NCBI RefSeq assembly: GCF_028768465.1
Contig: NZ_CP118225.1
Coordinates: forward strand, 62,001-126,000
DNA length: 64,000 nt
Source: Rhodopirellula sp. P2
GTDB lineage: Bacteria > Planctomycetota > Planctomycetia > Pirellulales > Pirellulaceae
Direction: 5' to 3'
Below, piece by piece: positions 26,330 through 34,895 of the stretch; position 1 is the first letter of the stretch; each line of letters begins with the position of its first letter. Position numbers and translations under genes: made by a program. The notes beneath the pieces are model-generated. The model had not been told where the DNA came from. It was given only the letters and a program-made list of their open reading frames with translations, and searched no databases.

Positions 26330-27315
26330 TCCCGCAGTGCATGGCCGGTCAGATGCAAAAACACGTGATGCAGCGTCGGTGACTGGACCTCCACATCTTG
26401 CACGCGGTATTCCGCTTGGCTGAGTGCGTCGATCAATCGCGGCAATCCCATCGCGACCTCCGCCATCTTGGTGCTCACCACGTTTTCACCTGGCCGAGCG
26501 GTCACGCTCAAACCAGCCAAGGCCAACGGTTCGTTCCCATGTCCACGCAGTGGTTGATCCAAGCGAATGGTCACCTCACGATCACCCCCGATGGTCTGGC
26601 GAACCAATTCTTCAAACGTGCCCGTCGCGACAACTTGGCCATGATCGACAATCACGATCCGGTCGCACTGACTTTCCGCTTCGTCCAGGTGATGGGTCGT
26701 CAACAAAACCGAGGTGCCTTCGGCGTTCAGTTCCGCCAACATCGCAAAGATCCGCTGGCGACTTTGCGGGTCCACTCCCACAGTGGGCTCGTCCAGCAAC
26801 AGCACTTCGGGTTCGTGCAACACGCCGCAGGCCAAGTTCACCCTGCGTTTCATCCCGCCCGAAAACGTGCCGACCAAATCGTTGGCTCGATCGGCCAGCC
26901 CGGTCCACTGCAATCCCCACTGAATTTTGTTTCGCAACACACGACCACGCAGCCCGTGAAACCGCCCGAACGCGGCCAGGTTCTCGGTCGTCGTCAGGTC
27001 TTCATACAAAGCGATCTCTTGCGGCACCAAACCCAACGAATCGCGAACAAAGGCGGCATCGATCGGTTCGCCCAACATCGTGATGCTGCCCGAATCTGGT
27101 TTGGCTCGCCCCGAAAGACAGCGAATCATGGTGGTCTTGCCAGCTCCATTGGGGCCCAGATAGGCCAGGCGTTCGCCCCGGCGAAGCTGGAACGTCACCC
27201 CGCTGAGCGCGGCGTGAGCCTTGCCCCCACGACCATACGATTTTTTCAATCGATCGACGGAGATGGCCGCGTGATCGACGGCATCCATGGATTCAGGCGG
27301 AGCGGGAGCGGACAA
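26326..27315 (-). CDS. ABC transporter ATP-binding protein
   Basis: 329 residues. Walker A GPNGAGKTT, Q-loop LVPQEIALYEDL, signature FSGGMKRRVNLAC, Walker B EVLLLDEPTVGVD and the H-loop LLTTHHLDEAE are intact. The length and C-terminal extension fit the DrrA/NatA type that pairs with ABC-2 permeases. An ATG at 27288 (MDAVDHAAISVDRLKKSYG) is an alternative start. It is the first gene of a two-gene operon with the permease. Confidence 0.93.
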   Translation of the reverse strand: MSAPAPPESMDAVDHAAISVDRLKKSYGRGGKAHAALSGVTFQLRRGERLAYLGPNGAGKTTMIRCLSGRAKPDSGSITMLGEPIDAAFVRDSLGLVPQEIALYEDLTTTENLAAFGRFHGLRGRVLRNKIQWGLQWTGLADRANDLVGTFSGGMKRRVNLACGVLHEPEVLLLDEPTVGVDPQSRQRIFAMLAELNAEGTSVLLTTHHLDEAESQCDRIVIVDHGQVVATGTFEELVRQTIGGDREVTIRLDQPLRGHGNEPLALAGLSVTARPGENVVSTKMAEVAMGLPRLIDALSQAEYRVQDVEVQSPTLHHVFLHLTGHALRD

Positions 27316-27753
27316 GATTCCTGTGTCCCTGCGTGGGAGAACGACCAGTCACGATGCCCGAAAACAGGATCGCTGATTCATCCTAGCCAAACCGAGCAAC
27401 GGCCCGAAACGCCAAACTGGCTCCCCCAGCCGCTCCCCGCCGCAGCGAAGGCAGGGCAGTTCGCAAGTGCTGTACTGCTAGGCGTTTGTCATCACCCTCC
27501 CTTTGGGAGGGTCGAGCGAAGCGAGGGGAGGGCTGAGCATCGGATCCAGCGCGTACCCCTCCCCGGCCCGAAGCGGTCCGACCCTCCCGAAAGGAGGGTG
27601 AAGTAAAACTACACAACCTCCTACTTGGGAGGATGAAGCAAAACGGCACGACCTCAGTGCCCCAAAGAAAGCACCCCAAACCCCAGCTCCCGAGGGCAAA
27701 TCGTGATCCGATGATTCCGCCGAATCAGCAGCTCACGCGAAGCGAACTTCGAA
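27316..27753. repeat. Gene-free spacer with palindromic repeats, family D
   Basis: Two hairpins, ACCCTCC/GGAGGGT at 27494-27512 and ACCCTCC/GGAGGGT at 27581-27599, flank GTCGAGCGAAGCGAGGGGAG. After each GGAGGGT comes either GTCGAGCG or GAAGTAAAAC; the latter block recurs at 27629-27647 (GGAGGATGAAGCAAAACGG) and at 23191 (GGAGGGTGAAATAAAACGG). The spacer is 438 bp and has no credible gene. Confidence 0.75.
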
Positions 27754-29580
27754 TCACTTTCCCTGCTGGTCGTACAGCGGCAGGTGGCGGTAATAGACTT
27801 CCAAGCAGTAGATCGACAGACAGGTCACGTACAGACGCCCCGCCCGGCGGCCCCATTCATCGGCTTGAGGCGACCAACTGCCCGCCTCGGCACCACGTTT
27901 GATTTGGAGACGCGGCAATTCCGTCCGCATCACGCTGTTCCATTTTCGCCAGGGCTGTCCCCCGTAATGGTGAATCGTCTGAGTCGCGTAGTACCAGTAA
28001 TAAACGTTGGGGTTGTTCGGATCCAACATCCCGCCTTCGATCAAGTCACCGATCCCCAACTCCAACGCCTCTTCATCGTGCGGCCATCCCAGGTACTGCC
28101 GGCACAGCAACCCTTCCGCCGTCATCGCGTAACTCCCCGGTCGATTGGGTTGGTAGCTGTACCACGAGCCAGCATTTGACTGAACCGAATCCAAGTACGT
28201 GTTGGCCATCTGCAAGGTTGACGAGGGAACCTCCAATCCAGCTGCATGAGCGCTGGTGAGCGCCATCACATACCACCCTGTCACGGACAAATCGGAATCC
28301 AACCGAGGCCGATAACGCCACCCGCCAGCCGCTGACTGAGCGTTCACGCAGTAATCCACTGCTGCCTGGGCAGGTCCGCGAAGGGCCGAGTCTTCCGTCA
28401 TCGCAAACAATTCGCAGAGGGCGATTGTCGCTTGAGCGTGCCCGTAGGCTTGTTGGTCATCGCCGCGAACTTCGGTCGCCAAAAAACCGTCGCGGCGTTG
28501 GCCTTTGAGCAAGGTCCGGAGTCCCCGCTCGACATTCTTGGAGTAGGGCCCCTGGAGATGCGTGTTGCCGTCACCTTGGAATGCCAGCATTGCCATTGCG
28601 GTGGCGGCGCATCGGTTTTCAGAAAACGGAGCGGCGTCGGAGTAAGGCCCCGCCATGCTCCACGATCCAGATCGCTCTTGGTTTTTCGCGAGCCACTGCA
28701 GTCCTCGTTCGACCGCGGTCACCGTTTGTTCGGTGCCACCGTAGGCCGCGAGCAACGCACTCTTGCTTGCTCCCGATCGACCGCCAAACATGGGTTTGAC
28801 CAGCTCACTCGCGGACCCAATGCCGTTCTCGACCTGCACCATTTCCAGCGTTTCAGTGGGCATTTCCATCGTGTCCATCAACGATTGAATATCCGTGTCG
28901 ACCACCATCTCGCTGTCCAGATCGCTGGTTGAATCCAGCATCGAATCCGAACTCTGGATATTCACACTTTCCAGTTCAAAGTTCTCCGACTCGTTCGCCT
29001 CACCGAATTCCAACACGATGCTGCCGATGCCTTCGCCCACCGGAGTGGTCAACAACGCCAGCACCAACAACACGACCAAGTGGAACACCATGCTGACCAA
29101 CCACGCTGGCACCGAACGTTTGACGGGTGCCAACTCGCCCTCTTCATCGGCTTGCGTGTCATCCCTCGCTTCCGGTTGAACTTCTGTCCGCCAGCGCGAC
29201 TGCGGTGGAATCGTTGGCGGTGTTTCCACGGCAACGGGTTCCGCCACCACGGGCTGAGTCGTCGGAGCGACCTTGGCGACGCGAGCAGACGCTTTCGTTC
29301 TGGGAGTGCTCGCTGGTAGCGGCTGCCTGGGCTCGGGCTGCCTGGGCTCGGGCTGGCTGGCTGGGGCCGGATTGACCGGCGGCAATGTCGCTCGAGGCGG
29401 AGCCGGCGGCGGCTTGGGAACGCTGCTGGGCAGGGAGGCTGGTTCCGCTGGCGGAGGCGTGGCAACGGGAGGCGGCGGGACCGGTGGTCCAGAAACATGG
29501 GGTGGGCCAGCCGAGAACGTCCCCGAGGAATCCGTGGCGTCCGACGAATCGGAAGCGGTCGTGTTGGGGGGAAGGTTCAT
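27754..29580 (-). CDS. Membrane-anchored squalene-cyclase-repeat protein with Pro-rich N-terminus
   Basis: 608 residues. The first about 170 residues are Pro/Ala/Thr-rich (cytoplasmic, TonB-like in composition). A basic stretch and one TM follow (VPAWLVSMVFHLVVLLVLALL, about 180-200). Then an acidic linker with repeated Ser/Asp/Glu, and from about 270 a set of prenyltransferase/squalene-cyclase repeats (VERGLQWLAKNQERSGSW; GLRTLLKGQRRDGFL; AAGGWRYRP). No catalytic DxDD motif is seen. It is probably anchored with the repeats outside the cytoplasm. The ATG at 29580 was chosen; one 30 bp upstream is possible. Confidence 0.82.
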   Translation of the reverse strand: MNLPPNTTASDSSDATDSSGTFSAGPPHVSGPPVPPPPVATPPPAEPASLPSSVPKPPPAPPRATLPPVNPAPASQPEPRQPEPRQPLPASTPRTKASARVAKVAPTTQPVVAEPVAVETPPTIPPQSRWRTEVQPEARDDTQADEEGELAPVKRSVPAWLVSMVFHLVVLLVLALLTTPVGEGIGSIVLEFGEANESENFELESVNIQSSDSMLDSTSDLDSEMVVDTDIQSLMDTMEMPTETLEMVQVENGIGSASELVKPMFGGRSGASKSALLAAYGGTEQTVTAVERGLQWLAKNQERSGSWSMAGPYSDAAPFSENRCAATAMAMLAFQGDGNTHLQGPYSKNVERGLRTLLKGQRRDGFLATEVRGDDQQAYGHAQATIALCELFAMTEDSALRGPAQAAVDYCVNAQSAAGGWRYRPRLDSDLSVTGWYVMALTSAHAAGLEVPSSTLQMANTYLDSVQSNAGSWYSYQPNRPGSYAMTAEGLLCRQYLGWPHDEEALELGIGDLIEGGMLDPNNPNVYYWYYATQTIHHYGGQPWRKWNSVMRTELPRLQIKRGAEAGSWSPQADEWGRRAGRLYVTCLSIYCLEVYYRHLPLYDQQGK

Positions 29581-29809
29581 ACTCGAAAAGACTTGGCGGA
29601 GCCGGCGCACAACGTACTAGTCTAGGCCAACATAGCGAATGGCTGGCCAAAAAACGAAAATCTCAGCAACAATGCGAACAGCCGCTTGACGAATCCGCGT
29701 TCGTGGCCGATAGTCCCTTCATCGTTGCCACGAGGCCAAGAAAATGATGTTTACGCGAAATTTCGCTGTAGAAATCGAACCTTGGCGTCCGATTCAACGT
29801 CTCACATAC

Positions 29810-29883
<74 letters not shown>

Positions 29884-29970
29884 CTTTCTTAAACCCAAGC
29901 CATTCCTGGTCTTAGGTTACCTGCCTCGGTGAGGCAGTGCGGCTCTTTGCCGAAGCCAAACAGGGAACGT

Positions 29971-30020
29971 AAAGAGGGATGTCCACAAGACTTCCCTCTT
30001 TGCGGTTCTCGCTTCCGCAA
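29971..30020. other. Two overlapping hairpins before the integrase gene
   Basis: AAAGAGGGA (29971-29979) pairs with TCCCTCTTT (29993-30001); then TTGCGG (30000-30005) pairs with CCGCAA (30015-30020). A further CTGCCTC/GAGGCAG hairpin is at 29921-29937. They lie between the tRNA 3' end and the integrase start. They may be recombinase or excisionase arm sites or a leader structure; this is inference. Confidence 0.45.
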
Positions 30021-30033
30021 AGTTCTTCCCACC

Positions 30034-31308
30034 ATGCCGCGTCTTTTTCATCAGCCGCCGAAGTATCGGCTGCACAAATCCACCAAACAGGCTGTCGTTT
30101 CTTTCTTTGGTGAAACGCTCTACATCGGTCCCTACGGTTCACGCAGAAGCCACCAGCGGTATCAAGAACTGCTGAAGGAATGGGAGAAGCGGCGTCATCA
30201 GGAACGACCGGTAGCGAAGCTCGAAGATTTCGATGACGCCTGCAAGACCGACCCAGAGAAAATCGTGGCGTCAATCACGACGGCGACGCTTCGTGAGAAG
30301 GTCATCACTGGAATCCCAGTGACCATCAACGAGTTAGTCTTGGTCTACCGTCGGCATACTCGCCAGTATTACCGCAAGAATGGGGTGATCACACGTGAGG
30401 CTGGTGCGATCGATGATGTTCTGCGTGTGGTTCGACGACATCACGGCACCTGTTTCGCGCAAGACTTCGGTCCGGTCGCTCTTGATGAGCTTCGCGAGAA
30501 GATGATTGACGAGATGGATTGGGCACGAACTTACCTCAACAAACAGGTCAATCGCCTGCGTGGGATGTTCAAGTGGGCAGCGTCCAAAGAGCTGATCGAC
30601 GGCTCCGTTTCTCAGGCGTTGAGAGAGCTATCCGGCTTGAAAAAAGGACGAACACGGGCGCGCGAGACTGCTCCCGTTGTTCCTGTTGCAGATGAAGTCC
30701 TCGATGAAACCTTGAAGTTTTTGCCAGATGTCGTCGCCGATATGGTTCGCATTCAACGTTTCACAAGCGCACGTCCGGGCGAAGTCTGCTCGATGTCTCC
30801 ATCAGAAATAGATTGCAGCGGCGATGTCTGGGTCTACCGGCCGTCGGAGCACAAAACGGAGCACTTTGAGAAAGACCGCGTCATCGCGATTGGGCCTCGT
30901 GCAATCAAGATTCTGAAGCCCTACATGGACCGCCAGGACGGTGAATTCTGTTTCTCACCAGCCGAAGCTGAACGACGACGCCGTGAGGCGGCCACCAAGC
31001 GGCGTCGGACCAGGGCATCCACAGGCAATCGACCGGGAACGAACCGGGTCGCATCGCCAAAACGAAAGGCTGGTGACCGCTACGTCACAGCAAGTTATCG
31101 CCGAGCGATCCATCGCGTTTGCAAAAAGCAGGACATTGAACAGTGGTCGCCGAATCGAATCCGCCACACCGCATCGACGGAGATTCGCAAGCTGTTCGGT
31201 ATCGATGCTGCACGAGCCGTCGACGGCCACGGATCGACCAGTACTACTGAAATCTATGCTGAGCTAGATCTAAACAAAGCAATTGAAGTCATGCGGCAGG
31301 TAGGATAG
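30034..31308 (+). CDS. Tyrosine recombinase / integrase of the element
   Basis: 424 residues. An N-terminal arm region with YRLHKSTKQAVVSFFGE and HRRYQ-like basic segments is followed by a SAM-like core-binding domain (about 100-210) and the catalytic domain: Arg I in TSARPGEVCSM, the box II His/Arg in RIRHTAST, and AVDGHGSTSTTEIYAE with the His and the nucleophile Tyr. A basic insert (RRRREAATKRRRTRAS) separates motifs. It starts 150 bp after tRNA-fMet in the same direction, the typical place for a tRNA-targeting integrase. The ATG at 30034 was chosen because upstream codons fall into the hairpin-rich att region. Confidence 0.9.
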   Translation: MPRLFHQPPKYRLHKSTKQAVVSFFGETLYIGPYGSRRSHQRYQELLKEWEKRRHQERPVAKLEDFDDACKTDPEKIVASITTATLREKVITGIPVTINELVLVYRRHTRQYYRKNGVITREAGAIDDVLRVVRRHHGTCFAQDFGPVALDELREKMIDEMDWARTYLNKQVNRLRGMFKWAASKELIDGSVSQALRELSGLKKGRTRARETAPVVPVADEVLDETLKFLPDVVADMVRIQRFTSARPGEVCSMSPSEIDCSGDVWVYRPSEHKTEHFEKDRVIAIGPRAIKILKPYMDRQDGEFCFSPAEAERRRREAATKRRRTRASTGNRPGTNRVASPKRKAGDRYVTASYRRAIHRVCKKQDIEQWSPNRIRHTASTEIRKLFGIDAARAVDGHGSTSTTEIYAELDLNKAIEVMRQVG

Positions 31309-31354
31309 TAATTTCCGGAGCAGCACTGTCACACAGCGAAATTCGGTCCAATGT

Positions 31355-31636
31355 TCAGACGCCGGCTCTTCGAAGTGCTTCGTCGATGGCGTCGGTTTCA
31401 TCGTCCTGCTGCGATTGACGTGCTTGCGGTTTCGCTGCGAGAAAACGGTGAACCGCCTCCACCGTCGTGTACCGAATCCCGCCGGCCATGACAGATTCGA
31501 GGATACGTCCACGTACGCCCTTTGTTGCCCAGCGGTAGATTGTTGAGTAGTGGACTTTTTTTCCATTCCGCTTGGGAACGAAACTAGCGACATCCGCTAG
31601 CGGTATTGATCGCTCGCGTTCAACATCGATGGCCAT
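31355..31636 (-). CDS. DUF1580 HTH protein, putative excisionase
   Basis: 93 residues. The pattern RSIPLADVASFVP...VHYSTIYRWATKGVRG and GGIRYTTVEAVHRFLAA matches DUF1580, a MerR/AlpA-like winged helix-turn-helix family common in planctomycetes and usually next to tyrosine recombinases. AGGAGG lies just ahead of the ATG at 31636, which fixes the start. It is convergent with the integrase gene. A role as directionality factor is inferred from context. Confidence 0.85.
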   Translation of the reverse strand: MAIDVERERSIPLADVASFVPKRNGKKVHYSTIYRWATKGVRGRILESVMAGGIRYTTVEAVHRFLAAKPQARQSQQDDETDAIDEALRRAGV

Positions 31637-31896
31637 TACCTTCCTCCTGTTATCATAACTTCGTCTCATATCACGCAGGGATTGACATTTCCTCAAGTGT
31701 CTCAGCCCTCGAACGGTCGGTTGAGTGTCGAAATGGTGCATTCTGGATACGAGCGGTCCTGCATGAGCATCATCTGTGCGAGAGAAAGCCCCTACACGTA
31801 CCGAAGGGTGTGTGAGAATCGGTTTGCTGATAATCGAGTCGAAACTGGTTAAACTTGGAAGCCCTTTCCCCGCACATTCAAACATCCAAAGTCGCC

Positions 31897-32343
31897 ATGA
31901 ATACTCCTACGAGATTTCCCTGGATTATCGGACTACATCTTCTCGGCTTCTTGCTCCTCGCTGGCTGCGAAGATGCATCCAATGAAACGGAAGGCGTCGC
32001 ACAAGGGACTAACATCCCGATGCCGGGGGAATCCGAATCGGACTATCCTGATTTAGCAGCGGTTACCAGTGATTCGGGATCGGTTGACACCGGTCACCCA
32101 GAAAACTGGATTCCGGATCCCGGGGTACCCACTAGGATTACTTATGAAAACGGTGTGCGAATCGAAATTATCAGCGCGGAGGCTAAGGCGTTGATCGCGA
32201 TTGAAGCCCTTTCCGGCGTACCAGTTGAAGAACTTGCGTTTAAGCACGGAAGGGAGCCTTCGGAAGTCACACTTTGGACCAGTCAGCTGCGGGAAAACGC
32301 AAGTCAACTCTTCGAGGATGAGCGGAAGCCGTGGAAGGAGTAG
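31897..32343 (+). CDS. Lipoprotein with C-terminal IS3-OrfA-like helix-turn-helix
   Basis: 148 residues. A signal with lipobox (LLLAGC) predicts a lipoprotein. A low-complexity acidic linker (35-80) follows. The last 50 residues (LIAIEALSGVPVEELAFKHG, then REPSEVTLWTSQL, then ASQLFEDE) closely resemble the helix-turn-helix of IS3/IS911-type transposase OrfA. A DNA-binding domain on an exported lipoprotein makes little sense unless export is not used or the domain has been repurposed. A leader-gene fusion is possible. It is convergent with the gene at 32344-32583: the two stop codons are adjacent. Confidence 0.65.
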   Translation: MNTPTRFPWIIGLHLLGFLLLAGCEDASNETEGVAQGTNIPMPGESESDYPDLAAVTSDSGSVDTGHPENWIPDPGVPTRITYENGVRIEIISAEAKALIAIEALSGVPVEELAFKHGREPSEVTLWTSQLRENASQLFEDERKPWKE

Positions 32344-32583
32344 CTATTCGATGGCTTCCCCGTTCCTGCCGTTGTTCTCGTAAATCCAGGTATGCGCCTT
32401 GTCGGAGACTTTCGCAATCAGCGGCAAGTCGTCTCTTCCGAATCGTGTTGACTCTTTCCAAACGTCGCCGTTCTTGTACAGTCGAACGATCGATACGGAG
32501 TGTCTTTCACCTGATTTGGTTTGGTTCCGCCAGATACTGGCTTTGATGAGTCCGAATCGAATGGTGTGGGCGGGTGTGTTCAT
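32344..32583 (-). CDS. Small conserved protein of mobile elements
   Basis: 79 residues. HTIRFGLIKASIWRNQTKSG, then ERHSVSIVRLYKNGDVWKES and FGRDDLPLIAKVSDKAHTWIY, a pattern I recall from small proteins on planctomycete and proteobacterial plasmids; their function is unknown. The start ATG at 32583 overlaps the stop of the zinc-ribbon gene (ATGA), so it is the last gene of a coupled operon (34142, 33792, 32804, 32583). The gene at 45744 has a similar beginning to the motif (IWPNQTEKGTRYSTEI...W). Confidence 0.75.
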   Translation of the reverse strand: MNTPAHTIRFGLIKASIWRNQTKSGERHSVSIVRLYKNGDVWKESTRFGRDDLPLIAKVSDKAHTWIYENNGRNGEAIE

Positions 32584-32804
32584 GATGTAGTTTTTCCGCA
32601 TGGTTTTGATGCGTCCGTGCTAGATGGTGAAGCCAGCTCGATCCAACGTGGGAGCTGGGGTGACGATTCATCGTTTCTGCCGCCACAGGACGTACAGCGA
32701 AGTGGGCGGAACGGCGCATACCTCTCGTGCGTGCAGGAGTTGCAGTTTGCCTTGTGCCAATTGAGGAGTTCATGCTCATCAATGTGCGGCGGTTGTCCAG
32801 CCAT
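32580..32804 (-). CDS. Small zinc-ribbon-like protein
   Basis: 74 residues with two Cys pairs, CNSC (about 21-24) and CTSC (37-40), spaced like a zinc ribbon, after an acidic/His-rich start (PPHIDEHELLNWH). It overlaps the 3' end of the MT-A70-like gene by 26 bp and its stop codon overlaps the next start (ATGA), so translational coupling supports it as a real gene. Family unknown. Confidence 0.65.
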   Translation of the reverse strand: MAGQPPHIDEHELLNWHKANCNSCTHERYAPFRPLRCTSCGGRNDESSPQLPRWIELASPSSTDASKPCGKTTS

Positions 32805-33792
32805 CGGCGGCCTCTGGAACGAACAGTTGCATGTAGGGGCCGGGACTGACTTTCTGGACCAACTTGCGAATTGTCGCGTGGCGTGAGTCTCGTTGTTGCG
32901 GGTTTAACTTCAGCCAGTTGCGGCAGGTTGTTTCACCGAACGACGGGTTTCCTTTGTAGCCCAACAGCAAAAAGCGGCATTGAGATTGCCAGAAATCGCA
33001 CTCTTCCGCCTCAGTCGTTTCCACCCAAACAAAGCAAGACCGATACTCAAATCCCCATGCTTCCAACACGTCCAAAGCATCCAGTAGCATCTCGGCGTGG
33101 GACCAAAGGTGGAGATGAGCGTTATCGGACGCGATCGCTGATACGGGCATCGAGCAGAGGTCGTCCAAGGCTGGCGCTGCAATCGGTATAGTGACGTCGG
33201 TGACCGATCGCCGTTGCAAGAAAAGTGGTTCAGCCAGAATGGTGCCAAACTTCGTGCCGCTGTTGATGATCTCGTGCAGGGAAACTGTGGACAGTCCTTC
33301 GGAACCCGCCGGTTTCTCGCCGTACGTTTGAGTCGCATCTTCCGACGGCTTGCTTTGTCGCTTCGCCAGCTTCAGCAGCCCGGCAGTGGTTGGCTCTCTT
33401 TCTGCTTCCACTGACTCGCTTAGATATCCCTGAAACACGTCCTCGGGCAACCTTGCGATCCGCTGTAGCCTTGACGAATCGGACTTTGTGATTCCGAGAC
33501 TCGCCAATGTCGGAGCACCGTCTTCAGTCGCGTGATCGGCTACGGTAAATTGATTCCCTGGCGATGCTTTCGCAAGTTCCGTTTCCGAAAGAATGCAGCC
33601 TAGTTTACGTTCAGCTCGCACTTTCACGAGCGCTGCTTCGACGAGAATACTGTGGCCGAGTTTTGCCTTGCGAGCATATGCTTTCACCGCTTCGGCCTTA
33701 TCTCGAATGTCCTTCACTTCATCGACGGTTTTTGCTTCACACAGCGCGCGTGACGCAGTGGACAACAACGATAATTCCCTTGGCTCGTTCAT
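32779..33792 (-). CDS. MT-A70-family methyltransferase homologue with lost catalytic motif
   Basis: 337 residues. The N-terminal half (EAKTVDEVKDIRDKAEAVKA; then VKVRAERKLGCILSE; SRLQRIARLPEDVF) is the helical region usual for phage and plasmid MT-A70 proteins. The C-terminal half follows the MT-A70 fold (KFGTILAEPLF..., LDDLCSMPVSAIASDNAHLHLW, VLEAWGFEYRSCFVWV, CRFLLLGYKGNP). The catalytic DPPW is replaced by AEPL (187-190), so N6-adenine methylation is unlikely. The ATG at 33792 overlaps the stop of the preceding gene (TAATG). The change could be a degraded or an exapted binding protein. Confidence 0.8.
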   Translation of the reverse strand: MNEPRELSLLSTASRALCEAKTVDEVKDIRDKAEAVKAYARKAKLGHSILVEAALVKVRAERKLGCILSETELAKASPGNQFTVADHATEDGAPTLASLGITKSDSSRLQRIARLPEDVFQGYLSESVEAEREPTTAGLLKLAKRQSKPSEDATQTYGEKPAGSEGLSTVSLHEIINSGTKFGTILAEPLFLQRRSVTDVTIPIAAPALDDLCSMPVSAIASDNAHLHLWSHAEMLLDALDVLEAWGFEYRSCFVWVETTEAEECDFWQSQCRFLLLGYKGNPSFGETTCRNWLKLNPQQRDSRHATIRKLVQKVSPGPYMQLFVPEAADGWTTAAH

Positions 33793-34142
33793 TAACGTTT
33801 CACTTTTTCGGCAGGCAATGCACGAGTTGCCACCGCATGGACTAGTTGACGGACTAGCGACTCCGTCCAATCGAGCGAATTGCTGGTGGCAAACATCGCG
33901 ACGACCTCTCGAATCTCGATGTATTCGACTGAGCAGCGGAATTCCGGAGAAATTGAAACGCCAGCGTACGAGTTCAGGCAGTCGACGAACCGCGAACGCA
34001 ACGAGACGACAAAGTCTTCGTTTCCTATGCGGTGGGGTACGGTGACGATTGCTGCAAGTAGGATCGGTTCCCTGAATCCTCGTGGAATGGCGTCGATCAG
34101 TGCCGCGAGTTCGGCGATCTGGTTCGTTTCTCTGGTCATCAT
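33792..34142 (-). CDS. Hypothetical protein, first gene of the coupled operon
   Basis: About 116 residues. It starts at ATGATG (34142 or 34139), with GGAG just ahead. The sequence (IAELAALIDAIPRGFREPILLAAIVTVPHR...FVVSLRSRFVDCLNSYAG) is helical and no family is recognised. Its stop overlaps the MT-A70-like start. It ends with basic residues (LPAEKVKR). Confidence 0.65.
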   Translation of the reverse strand: MMTRETNQIAELAALIDAIPRGFREPILLAAIVTVPHRIGNEDFVVSLRSRFVDCLNSYAGVSISPEFRCSVEYIEIREVVAMFATSNSLDWTESLVRQLVHAVATRALPAEKVKR

Positions 34143-34227
34143 CTCCAATTTCGGTTAGTCCTTCCGTCGCAGTTGCAAATTGGGAAAAACTGTCAGTGGC
34201 GGTGGACCACTGACAGAAGGTTGGACG

Positions 34228-34566
34228 TTAGACGTCCAGTAGCAATAAAATGAAGAATCGAAACATCACGAATCCGACAAACCCAATGAGGATGTGCAAA
34301 AAGTCGCGCCCCAGCGGCCAGGGCTGTGCCAGGCTTGGAACGAAAACTTCTTTTTTCTTCGGGTTTAGCAATAGAGTCGCAAGGTGCGTTCCCTTTCTCG
34401 CTTGTCCGCAGTCAGTGACCATCACATCAGGAAGGTTGTCACCTTCAATCATGTGAGTTCGACCATTGACGACGATTTCCATCCGATGAATCCTTCGAGG
34501 CATGTGTCGGCCATTCTCGATATGCGTCCACATGGTGAAAGTTTCATTTTCTCTTTTTGTTGCCAT
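34228..34566 (-). CDS. Small membrane protein
   Basis: 112 residues. A soluble start (TMWTHIENGRHMPRRIHRME) is followed by a beta-type segment (MEIVVNGRTHMIEG) and a C-terminal TM (DFLHILIGFVGFVMFRFFILLLL). It is tail-anchored by arrangement. The start at ATG 34566 is followed by ATKREN; GGAGAG is placed 9 bases ahead. Family unknown. It is 85 bp upstream of the operon starting at 34142 and may be its first gene. Confidence 0.6.
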   Translation of the reverse strand: MATKRENETFTMWTHIENGRHMPRRIHRMEIVVNGRTHMIEGDNLPDVMVTDCGQARKGTHLATLLLNPKKKEVFVPSLAQPWPLGRDFLHILIGFVGFVMFRFFILLLLDV

Positions 34567-34588
34567 ACGCTGGCTCTCCTTTTCAATG

Positions 34589-34742
34589 GTCCAAGCTAGC
34601 CACGGCTAGTCTTGGACAGTTTGCAAATCTGTCATTCGCCTAACACGAGGCAAATCAAAGATTCGGGAGGGCCAACGCCACCGACGACAACCGGTGCGAA
34701 CGCACCAGTGTCGAAAAAACAAAAGACTCCGAAGAGTCTTTT
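34589..34742 (-). terminator. Terminator and hairpins in the gene-free stretch 34567-34895
   Basis: On the minus strand AAAAGACTC-TTCG-GAGTCTTTT (34721-34742) has a 9-bp stem with a stable TTCG tetraloop and is followed by a T tract (34714-34720); it ends the operon finishing at 34896. A second hairpin, TCCAAG-CTAGC...GCTAG-CTTGGA, lies at 34589-34614, just upstream of the small membrane protein, and could be an operator. Nothing else is seen in this 329-bp stretch. Confidence 0.75.
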
Positions 34743-34895
34743 GTCCCACCGATCGCAAGCGATGAACCACGGTTCATTGCCCAGTCGTTAGACTGCGAAG
34801 CGTCGGTAGTAATTCGCAACGAGCACGTCGTCGCTATGAAAACCAATTGCAGAAACACGTTTCCGCATTGATCGAAATCAATGGCTTTCAGGCCG

